This document shows positions 53,831 to 61,267 of a stretch of 64,000 bases of DNA, in pieces. The translations under genes were made by a program, and so were the position numbers. Origin of the DNA: Autumnicola patrickiae. Its GTDB lineage: Bacteria; Bacteroidota; Bacteroidia; Flavobacteriales; Flavobacteriaceae. Location: contig NZ_JAVRHM010000001.1 of the NCBI RefSeq assembly GCF_031846525.1, positions 530,784 to 594,783 on the forward strand. Reading direction: 5' to 3'. The notes under the pieces were generated by a model. It ran no database searches, was not told the DNA's origin, and saw only the letters and a list, made by a program, of their open reading frames with translations. Within the stretch, counting starts at the first letter, position 1. Each line of letters starts with the position of its first letter.

Positions 53831-53971
53831 ATTCGGGAAATTTTAATTTCAGCTAAAATAAAGAATCGCAGGATTGATTAGAAAAGAATGCTTTGGAAGT
53901 TATTTAATTTTATTCACAGTTGCCGACCAGTTATTTTAAATGATGAATTTCTGTGAACGGCGAACTACAGA

Positions 53972-55228
53972 CTAAGAGCTAACAGAAACTTTTCCAACAG
54001 AGCCATTTTCTGAAGGAATCAGCTTAAATTCAAATTCCGGTTTTAGACCTTTTTCTTTTCGGTGGGAAACATAAACCACCGCGGTTTCCGTTTCGGCTGA
54101 AATAATATTGATAAGATTGGTGATTTTAAGAGCACTTTTATCGTCTAAAGCCGAAGTTGGTTCATCCAGAATAAGCAACGGCGGATGTTTGATCATAGCC
54201 CTTGCGATAAGCAGCATACGTTGTTGCAACAACGGTAAATCTACAAACACTTTTTTTTCCTGATGCTCCAACTGAAGCGTTTTTAGCCACTCCTTTGCCA
54301 ATGCTATTTCTTTAAAACTAGGTTTTTGGTAAAGGCCGATACTGTCCAGCAGCCCCGAAACCACCATTTCCAGCACTGTATTTCTCCTGTTGAACAATTC
54401 GGTTAATGCCGGGGAGAAATAGCCGATTTTCTTCTTGATTTCCCAAACACTTTCCCCGCTGCCCTTTTTATTTCCGAATAAATAGACGTTTTCACCATAA
54501 GCTTTAGGGTTATCTCCGTAGATCATGCTCAAAATGGTGGTTTTTCCTGAGCCGTTTGGGCCAGTGAGTTTCCAGAATTGGCCTTTTTTGACCTCCCAGC
54601 TGATATTTGCCAAAATTGGACGCTCTTCATAACTAATGGAAACATTTTCCAGTTTCACCAGCACTTCAGGAACATTTTCAAATTGTGAAAGTGCTCCCGG
54701 AATTCCATTTATCTTCTGAAATGTTTCTTCGGAAGGTTTTTCAACTAAGAATTCATCCAATATTATCGTTTTTTGCACTTTTCCGCCTTCTACAATCAGA
54801 ATTTCATCTATAAATGGTAAAATATCCTCTTTCCGCTTAAAAACCTGAATGATTTGTACAGTTTCTGATACTTTTTCGAGTCTGAACTTCAATTCTGCGA
54901 CCGATTCCTTATCCAAATTATCAAACGGACTATCAAGAATGAGAAATCCTGGGTTTTGCTTCAACAGAAAATTAAGCAACGCCTTACGCTTTTCTCCGCT
55001 GGAGAACGTGCGCAAAGACCGACCTTCAGAAATGGCAATTTTCGACCTCCCGTGTTTGTAATCTTCCTCAATAAACTTATCCAGAACAGCTTCAGAAAAA
55101 ACCGCTCCGTTCCCGGACTTTAATTTGGGCAGAATTGCTTCGGCGTCTCCACTTAACAATTTCTGAAACCATTTTTGGTTCCCTGAATTCTCCCCGCCAT
55201 AAAGAGCGTAATGCTTTAAATGCCTCAT
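53972..55228 (-). CDS. Tandem ABC ATPase with complementary loss of motifs in its two halves
   Basis: A 418-residue soluble protein with two ABC ATP-binding domains and no membrane segment, broadly like ModF. In the first half the Walker A place reads GGENSGN (11-17, lysine missing). The signature SSGEK (76-80) is good, and Walker B FLILDS (95-100) has serine for the catalytic glutamate. No H-loop histidine is evident. In the second half Walker A GPNGSGKT (223-230), Walker B LLILDE (351-356) and the H-loop H389 are intact. Its signature is lost (LPLLQQR, 331-337). One composite ATP site therefore remains complete. It ends a minus-strand group and starts 1 nt after the esterase gene, so the two are coupled. 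Confidence 0.85.
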   Translation of the reverse strand: MRHLKHYALYGGENSGNQKWFQKLLSGDAEAILPKLKSGNGAVFSEAVLDKFIEEDYKHGRSKIAISEGRSLRTFSSGEKRKALLNFLLKQNPGFLILDSPFDNLDKESVAELKFRLEKVSETVQIIQVFKRKEDILPFIDEILIVEGGKVQKTIILDEFLVEKPSEETFQKINGIPGALSQFENVPEVLVKLENVSISYEERPILANISWEVKKGQFWKLTGPNGSGKTTILSMIYGDNPKAYGENVYLFGNKKGSGESVWEIKKKIGYFSPALTELFNRRNTVLEMVVSGLLDSIGLYQKPSFKEIALAKEWLKTLQLEHQEKKVFVDLPLLQQRMLLIARAMIKHPPLLILDEPTSALDDKSALKITNLINIISAETETAVVYVSHRKEKGLKPEFEFKLIPSENGSVGKVSVSS

Positions 55229-55229
55229 C

Positions 55230-56165
55230 TTACCTATTCTCTACATTTTCTTCATTTAAAGCCTGCAACCAATCGGCCAGCCTGTCTGTCCAGGAAGACA
55301 AATAACCTTTTCCGAGGCCAAAAGAAAATCCGTGGCCGCCTTCAGGATAAATATGCATCTCCACCGGAATATTCTTTGCTTTTAAAGCTTCGTAAAATCT
55401 CAAACTGTTCTCCACCGGCACCGATTCATCATCTGTAGCGTGAAGCAAAAATGTTGGCGGCGTATTGGGTTTTACCTGTAATTCGTTTGAAAAATTTTCA
55501 ACCAATTCTTCCGACGGATTCTCACCGAGCAACGCGTTTTTAGAGCCCTGGTGCGTAAACTTTGGATCCATAGTAATTACCGGATAAATAAGTGCCATAA
55601 AATCTGGACGTGCACTCAAGGTATCTACGGAATCTTTCTCAAAAGAATCTTCGTGATTAAAATGAGTTCCCAAAGTTGAAGCCAGATGCCCGCCAGCCGA
55701 AAAGCCCATAATTCCGACTTTATTTCGATCGACATTCCAATCCTGCGCATGGGCACGTACCAGCCTCACTGCCCTTTGCACGTCCTGCAAAGGAGCTTCG
55801 TGTCCAATTTTAACCGATTTTGAGCCGGGCAGCCTGTATTTTAGAACAATCCCGGCAATGCCTTTGGAATTTAGCCATTTCGCAAAATCTATCCCTTCCC
55901 AGTCGTAAGCCAGGCCGGCATATCCGCCGCCGGGAGCAATGACCACAGCCTGCCCTGTCGCAGTTTGCTTTGCAGGCAAATACACCGCAATATTTGGCTC
56001 TTGAACCTTCGTAACCCAGTTAAAGCCGTCTTTTTCAGATTTTTCCTTTTCTTCAGACTTCTGACTGTTAGGTATATTATTCGGCCATAAAGGAAGTGTT
56101 ACATCTTGCGCCATAACAGAGGTTGTTGCTGAAATTAGGATTAAGAAGGGAATATATTTTTTCAT
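55230..56165 (-). CDS. Secreted alpha/beta hydrolase, acetylxylan-esterase-like
   Basis: A 311-residue exported serine esterase from ATG 56163-56165 (MKKYIPFLILISATTSVMAQ is a signal peptide); a longer frame of 9 codons lacks support. The oxyanion motif GGGYAGLAYDWEG, nucleophile elbow GFSAGGH, acid residue in HATDDESVP and histidine in EGGHGFSFG are all visible, so the catalytic triad is complete. The family includes carbohydrate esterases that remove acetyl groups from xylan or pectin; the substrate is not known. It is 1 nt from the ABC ATPase gene and 96 nt from the membrane protein gene. Confidence 0.9.
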   Translation of the reverse strand: MKKYIPFLILISATTSVMAQDVTLPLWPNNIPNSQKSEEKEKSEKDGFNWVTKVQEPNIAVYLPAKQTATGQAVVIAPGGGYAGLAYDWEGIDFAKWLNSKGIAGIVLKYRLPGSKSVKIGHEAPLQDVQRAVRLVRAHAQDWNVDRNKVGIMGFSAGGHLASTLGTHFNHEDSFEKDSVDTLSARPDFMALIYPVITMDPKFTHQGSKNALLGENPSEELVENFSNELQVKPNTPPTFLLHATDDESVPVENSLRFYEALKAKNIPVEMHIYPEGGHGFSFGLGKGYLSSWTDRLADWLQALNEENVENR

Positions 56166-56261
56166 AGTTGTCTGTTGTTTGTTCTTTGTCAAGTTTCACA
56201 ATCTCAAATAAAGAAGGTCCTATTATTGTCTTAACTTTCAAACTTTAAACTCTTTTGGGGC

Positions 56262-56672
56262 TTAAAGATTTTCCGAAAGTGTCCAGATAAAAAGTAAAGA
56301 CCAGAGACCGGTTCTCCACCAATTTTTGGAAACAAGATTATTTGTAATTCTTTCGCATGATTTTCCAGGCCCAATAGCATTATGCAATGGCACAAAAATC
56401 AGGAAAGTTAGTAGCCAGATAATTATAATCAAAATAATACTGCCCGCGGTATAAATATCTATTCGATTTAAAAATTGAACAGCCGAAACCAGCACCTGGA
56501 CGATCATTAAAGGTGCTACAATCACTGCAATGCGCTTTGTGTAAATCTTATGCCAGCTATTTAAATCTTCAGTTTTGTAGTGGCACATCCCTGGATACAC
56601 TACCAACTGCACCATCCAGATGAGCACTAAGATCGCAAAATCTACCAGTAGCCTTATCAGGTCAATATTCAT
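56262..56672 (-). CDS. Small inner-membrane protein, unknown function
   Basis: A 136-residue protein with four hydrophobic segments: about 8-26 (LLVDFAILVLIWMVQLVVYP), 49-67, 77-98 and 120-133. Conserved-looking spots are the YPGMCHY turn after the first helix, FVPLHNAIGPG, and the NWWRTGLWSLLFIW end. I do not recognise a named family with confidence. It lies 33 nt after the ABC exporter gene on the same strand and may be co-transcribed. Confidence 0.75.
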   Translation of the reverse strand: MNIDLIRLLVDFAILVLIWMVQLVVYPGMCHYKTEDLNSWHKIYTKRIAVIVAPLMIVQVLVSAVQFLNRIDIYTAGSIILIIIIWLLTFLIFVPLHNAIGPGKSCERITNNLVSKNWWRTGLWSLLFIWTLSENL

Positions 56673-56705
56673 TAACTTTCATCTTTAATTGAAATAGGAC
56701 CGCCT

Positions 56706-58538
56706 TTATTGATATCCCGCTGCCTGTAAATTAAACAATTCCGCATACAATTTATCGTTTTTCATCAGTTCCTGATGCGTACCGATTTCCAGCACGGCGC
56801 CGTCTTTTAAAACCATAATCCTGTCGGCGATCCTTACGGTACTAAACCTGTGGGAAATAATCACCGCGGTTTTTCCTTCGGTTAATTTAATAAATCTGTC
56901 GAAAGCTTCAGTTTCTGCACGGGCATCTAAAGCTGAAGTTGGTTCGTCCAGAATCAAAACCTCAGCGTCTTTCATATACGCTCTGGCGATGGCGATTTTT
57001 TGCCACTGCCCTCCGGAAAGGTCTTTTCCGTTCTTAAATCTTTTTCCAAGCTGCTGATTATATCCCATTGGAAATTCTGAAACTACGTCTAAGGCCAGGC
57101 TTTTTTCTGCGGCGCCATCTAATCTTTCCTGATTATGGATTTCTGCAATAGCACCCATGGCGATATTTTCGCGCAGCGTTAATTCGAATTTCACAAAATC
57201 CTGAAAGATCACCCCAAAATACTGTTGATATTCGCTCTGTTTATATTGTTTCACCGGAATGCCATCCAGCAGGATTTCTCCTTCGGTAGGTTCATAAAAC
57301 CTCAGCAGTAACTTAATAAGTGTTGTTTTTCCGGCGCCGTTTTCCCCGACAAAAGCAAGTTTTTCCCCGGCCTTCAGTTGAAAATTGATGTTTCTGACCA
57401 CCCACATTTCAGATTTTGGATATTCGAAGCCAACATTCTTAAATTCAAATCCGTTGTTAATTTTCTTCGGCAAAGGCAGTTTTCCTTCCGAAGAACTTTC
57501 AGGGTACATGAGATCGAGGAATTCAAAGTAATCCTGAAGGTATAACGCGCTCTCTGTAATTGCCGTAAAGCGGGTGAAAAATCCCTGCAGTTTTGAACGG
57601 AGGCGGTTAAATGATCCGGAAAGAAAAGTGAGATCGCCAAGCGTAAACACACCTGCCACCGTTCTGAAAATTATAAAAACATACGCACCGTAATAGGCCG
57701 AAGTACCGATAACGTTAAAAAAGGAACCCCAGCCGGCACGTTCTTTTGCCAGCTTTTTACTCTGCGTATAATACTTATCGGAAAGATCTTTAAACCTGTT
57801 CGCGAGATAATCTGAAAGTCCGAACAATTTCACCTCTTTCGCGGTAACATCACTGGCACCAGCGTAACGCAGATAATCAAGCTCCCGCCGCTCCTGCGTC
57901 CAGCTACGGGCGAGGGAATAGCTGGTGCCACTAAACTTGATTTCATTGATAATGGTGGGAATGATGGAAATCACCAGCAAAATGATCAGCCAGGGCTCAA
58001 AAGCCACCACTCCGCCAAGCAAAGACAGAATGACCACGACATCTTCACCCTGCGTGAGAATATTGGACATTAAGCCAACACGACCAGTGGTTTGCTGCCT
58101 CGCCCGCTCCAGTTTGTCGTAAAATTCAGAATCTTCGAGCTGGTCCAGGTTTAATTCTGATGTTTTTTTGATGATTTTAACCGAAGTATTTATTGAATAT
58201 TGATCGCCGAGCAGTCCGTCGCTCAAACTTATTCCGCGACTAATCAAATCTGAGATTACCGCCAGTCCAAATTCGACTGCGACCAAAATCCACAGCCGTT
58301 CAAGATCTTTTTCTTCCGCAGCGATCTGCAGTACAACTTCGTCTATAATGAGTTTCCCGACATAGAGAATAAGTACCGGCAAAAACGCATTAACTACGCG
58401 GCATAGCAGGTTTGCATAGAAAAGCGCCGGATTCACTTTCCTGATTTCTTTAAAAAACCTGGGAACGAACTTTAAGGAAGTAAAACTCTCCCTTAAATTA
58501 ATTTTGTTGGGCTCTAACGATTTTTTCTTTGGCGGCAA
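56706..58538 (-). CDS. ABC exporter, fused permease and ATP-binding protein
   Basis: A 610-residue half-transporter that would work as a homodimer in the inner membrane. The N-terminal 340 residues hold about six membrane helices. The ATP-binding domain has Walker A GENGAGKTTLIKLLLRFYEP near residue 400, signature LSGGQWQKIAIARAYM, Walker B VLILDEPTSALDA and the H-loop ISHRFSTV. The start codon is TTG (58536-58538, MPPKKKSLEPNK). It is divergent from the TrmH-family gene. Substrate unknown; such exporters carry lipids, peptides or drugs. Confidence 0.92.
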   Translation of the reverse strand: MPPKKKSLEPNKINLRESFTSLKFVPRFFKEIRKVNPALFYANLLCRVVNAFLPVLILYVGKLIIDEVVLQIAAEEKDLERLWILVAVEFGLAVISDLISRGISLSDGLLGDQYSINTSVKIIKKTSELNLDQLEDSEFYDKLERARQQTTGRVGLMSNILTQGEDVVVILSLLGGVVAFEPWLIILLVISIIPTIINEIKFSGTSYSLARSWTQERRELDYLRYAGASDVTAKEVKLFGLSDYLANRFKDLSDKYYTQSKKLAKERAGWGSFFNVIGTSAYYGAYVFIIFRTVAGVFTLGDLTFLSGSFNRLRSKLQGFFTRFTAITESALYLQDYFEFLDLMYPESSSEGKLPLPKKINNGFEFKNVGFEYPKSEMWVVRNINFQLKAGEKLAFVGENGAGKTTLIKLLLRFYEPTEGEILLDGIPVKQYKQSEYQQYFGVIFQDFVKFELTLRENIAMGAIAEIHNQERLDGAAEKSLALDVVSEFPMGYNQQLGKRFKNGKDLSGGQWQKIAIARAYMKDAEVLILDEPTSALDARAETEAFDRFIKLTEGKTAVIISHRFSTVRIADRIMVLKDGAVLEIGTHQELMKNDKLYAELFNLQAAGYQ

Positions 58539-58642
58539 AAGCTGATTTTTATTTGCAAGTTAAGGAGGAAAAATGGTTTTTGCAGCTGGCGACAATGGCT
58601 TCAAAACAAAATACTGAAATTAATAATTCTTATTTTCGCAAA

Positions 58643-59188
58643 ATGGAAAACCGAAAGCTTAAGAACAGCGAACTGGATCGTAAATCTGTTGAAGAATTTA
58701 AAGAGGCCTCCAAAACGCCAATTATCGTCATCCTGGACAACATACGCAGCCTTAATAATATTGGATCTGTTTTTAGAACCGCAGATGCTTTTTTAATTCA
58801 GAAAATTTATCTCTGCGGAATCACCGCCCAACCGCCGCATAAGGATATTCAGAAAACTGCTCTGGGCGCTACAGAAACTGTCGCCTGGGAATATGCTGAA
58901 GATGTTTTGAAACTGGTGGAAAAGCTAAAAAAAGACAAGATCAAAGTTTTTTCCATTGAACAAGCCGAAGGCGCGGTGATGCTCAACAATTTCCAGCCGC
59001 CGGGCGGAGAAACCTGCGCTGTGGTTTTTGGAAATGAAGTAAAAGGTGTGCAGCAAAAGGTCGTTTCTGCGAGCGACGGAATTATTGAAATTCCGCAGCT
59101 TGGCAGTAAGCATTCTTTGAATATTGCAGTAAGTACGGGAGTTGTTCTGTGGGATTTATTTGTAAAAATTTCCTCTAATAAAAAGTGA
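58643..59188 (+). CDS. TrmH/SpoU family RNA 2'-O-methyltransferase
   Basis: A 181-residue single-domain SPOUT methyltransferase from ATG 58643 (MENRKLKNSELDRKSVEEFK); a longer frame of 38 codons would overlap the divergent exporter. Motif 1 is LDNIRSLNNIGSVFRTADAF, motif 2 CAVVFGNEVKGVQQKVVSAS, motif 3 IPQLGSKHSLNIAVSTGVVL. It lacks the N-terminal domain of RlmB, so the target may be tRNA or another rRNA site. A near-consensus -7 box (TATTTTCG) ends 4 nt before the ATG. Confidence 0.88.
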   Translation: MENRKLKNSELDRKSVEEFKEASKTPIIVILDNIRSLNNIGSVFRTADAFLIQKIYLCGITAQPPHKDIQKTALGATETVAWEYAEDVLKLVEKLKKDKIKVFSIEQAEGAVMLNNFQPPGGETCAVVFGNEVKGVQQKVVSASDGIIEIPQLGSKHSLNIAVSTGVVLWDLFVKISSNKK

Positions 59189-59262
59189 CCTTTTTCTATT
59201 TAAAAATCTGTTCCAAGGTTCTCTAATTTCTCATCTCATTTTACTTTATGCATTTGACGAAA

Positions 59263-59325
59263 CCTACAAGGTTTTAAAAACCTTGCAGGAGAGACTCTTA
59301 TTCCCCCTTCGGGGGGTAGGGGGAA
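59263..59325. repeat. Two adjoining palindromes at the 3' end of folK
   Basis: The first palindrome pairs 59263-59275 with 59277-59289 (12 of 13 bases, core CAAGGTTTT/AAAACCTTG). The second has arms TTCCCCC (59301-59307) and GGGGGAA (59319-59325), lies inside the last codons of folK, and makes its C-terminus PYPPKGE. Both look like dispersed palindromic repeats known by sight from flavobacterial intergenic DNA. They may also act as terminators for the two convergent genes. Confidence 0.6.
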
Positions 59326-60446
59326 TCAATTTCTTCCAGCAGAGCCAGGTAATCTTTGCGGTTATTCACAAAGTCCTTGTTTGAAATATCGATGATCTGC
59401 ACCTTCATCCCCGTCTGCGATTTAATAAACGAGAGATAGGATTTATTGATTTCCATTAAATATTCCGGCTGGATATTTTGCTCATAGTCGCGGCCACGTT
59501 TTTTGATGTTTTCGAGTAACCTGTCGGTATTCTGGTACAGGTAAATATATAATTCAGGTTTTACCAGTTCCTTGTACATAAGATGGAACAGCTTGTTGTA
59601 AAGCGAATACTCATCTTCCTGAAGCGTGATTTTGGCAAATATCAGCGATTTAAAAACATCGTAATCTGAAATCACAAAATCTTTGAAAAGGTCGTACTGC
59701 GAAATATCATCAGAAAGTTGTTGATAGCGATCTGCCAGAAACGACATTTCCAGCGAAAAAGCATACCGCTCCTTATCTTCGTAAAACTTCGGCAAAAACG
59801 GATTGTCTTTAAAACGCTCCAGAATCAATTTTGCATTGAAATCCTGGGAAATCATTGTGGAAAAGCTAGTTTTTCCCGCGCCAATATTTCCTTCTACCGC
59901 GATATAATTATAATTTTTGAAGCTGTAATTCTTCTGCGGAAGTTTCAATTCTTCAGAAATCTGGTTTATTTCAGTTTTGTCATTTGTTTGCTCAAGTAGT
60001 TCAGCAATCGTTTTTTTCAGAAGCGGATGTACTTCTTTGCCCGCGATATCCTGTAAAGGCTGAAGTACAAATTTACGGTTTTGCATTTCAGGATGCGGAA
60101 TCTTCAGGTTTTTGGTTTCCACAACCTCATCCTCAAAAAGCAAAATATCGAGATCCAGCGTGCGGTTCTGGTAATTCCCTGATCCTTTTCTGCTACGACC
60201 GGCTTCAGTTTCTATCTGCAGTAATTTTTGCAGCACTTCTTCCGAAGAAAAACGTGTGGCAACAGTAACGCAGGCATTAAGAAAAGAGTTGCCGTTAAAG
60301 CCCCAGGCCGGAGTTTCGTACACTTTCGAAATATCCTTAACCTCACCAACTTCTTCAAAAAGACGATCTACAGCATTCTGCAGAAAGAGAAAACGCTCGC
60401 CAACGTTGCTTCCCAGCGCGATATGTACTAATTTAGGGGAATTCAA
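59298..60446 (-). CDS. folK: Fusion of HPPK (FolK) and deoxynucleoside kinase
   Basis: A 382-residue two-domain enzyme. Residues about 1-150 are 6-hydroxymethyl-7,8-dihydropterin pyrophosphokinase for folate synthesis (HIALGSNVGERFLFLQNAVD, and the signature NRTLDLDILLFEDE). Residues about 180-375 are a deoxynucleoside kinase: P-loop AVEGNIGAGKTSFSTMISQ, then LERFKDNPFLPKFYEDKERY and RDYEQNIQPEYL. The start is probably TTG at 60444-60446 (reads MNSPKLVHIALGSN). The frame is open 21 codons further to a GTG, but those residues are unlike FolK. The C-terminus is formed by a palindromic repeat. Confidence 0.88.
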   Translation of the reverse strand: MNSPKLVHIALGSNVGERFLFLQNAVDRLFEEVGEVKDISKVYETPAWGFNGNSFLNACVTVATRFSSEEVLQKLLQIETEAGRSRKGSGNYQNRTLDLDILLFEDEVVETKNLKIPHPEMQNRKFVLQPLQDIAGKEVHPLLKKTIAELLEQTNDKTEINQISEELKLPQKNYSFKNYNYIAVEGNIGAGKTSFSTMISQDFNAKLILERFKDNPFLPKFYEDKERYAFSLEMSFLADRYQQLSDDISQYDLFKDFVISDYDVFKSLIFAKITLQEDEYSLYNKLFHLMYKELVKPELYIYLYQNTDRLLENIKKRGRDYEQNIQPEYLMEINKSYLSFIKSQTGMKVQIIDISNKDFVNNRKDYLALLEEIDSPYPPKGE

Positions 60447-60547
60447 TTGAGAAAAATTTAATAGGACCCGGTGAAAAATTTCACGGCAAATTAAGCAAAA
60501 CAAAATCACATCTCCTTAATTTCGCCTCAAGTCTTTAAAAAAATAAT

Positions 60548-61264
60548 GTGACGCAACTTTATATTAAGGACCAGCTTTCAGCACAAAAGATCTATCTTAT
60601 TTTAGGGGGGTTATTTATCGCTTCCCTGGTAGTTTCCAACCTCATTTTTCAGAAATTTTTTTACTGGGATTTCTTCGGAATCTACACTTTTGAAATTTCC
60701 GTAGGAATTTTACCCTATCCTGTAACTTTTCTTATTACTGACATCATTAGTGAAGTTTATGGACAACGCAAAGCCAACCAGGTTGTCACTGCCGGAATTT
60801 TCGCTTCCTTTTTTTCCTTACTTATTGTATTTATGGCAGATGCCGCTCCTGCCACAGAGTGGTCGCCAATTAGCGATGAACTTTTCACTACGGTCTTTGG
60901 CGCCACTACCATTGCTGTTTTCGCTTCTATGGTCGCGTATTTGCTGGCGCAATATATTGACATCCAGCTGTTCCATTTCTGGAAAAAACTCACTAAAGGA
61001 AAACATTTATGGCTGCGGAACAATTTCTCCACTTTCCTGTCACAATTTGTAGATACGTTTTCGGTCTTATTTTTGCTCTGTAGTTTCAATAAAATTGAAT
61101 GGAATCTGTTTGGCGGATTATTGCTTAGCGGATTCCTTTTTAAAGTTATAGTCGCCGCGATAGACACTCCGTTTTTATACCTTGGTGTCTATGCGCTTAG
61201 AAAAAAGTTTGGATTAGCCCAGGGTGAAGAATTAAAAGATCCCGGGCAAGATTTAAAAGTATAG
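60548..61264 (+). CDS. Queuosine precursor transporter, YhhQ/VUT family
   Basis: A 238-residue inner-membrane protein with about six hydrophobic segments, likely importing preQ0 or preQ1 for queuosine tRNA modification. The family block PYPVTFLITDIISEVYGQRK ANQVV is near residues 55-80. The later segments NFSTFLSQFVDTFSVLFLLC and FKVIVAAIDTPFLYLGVYAL are typical. The start is GTG at 60548-60550. A near-consensus -7 box (TAATTTCG, 60517-60524) precedes it. The AsmA-like gene follows after 3 nt, so the two are co-transcribed. Confidence 0.92.
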   Translation: MTQLYIKDQLSAQKIYLILGGLFIASLVVSNLIFQKFFYWDFFGIYTFEISVGILPYPVTFLITDIISEVYGQRKANQVVTAGIFASFFSLLIVFMADAAPATEWSPISDELFTTVFGATTIAVFASMVAYLLAQYIDIQLFHFWKKLTKGKHLWLRNNFSTFLSQFVDTFSVLFLLCSFNKIEWNLFGGLLLSGFLFKVIVAAIDTPFLYLGVYALRKKFGLAQGEELKDPGQDLKV

Positions 61265-61267
61265 TTT

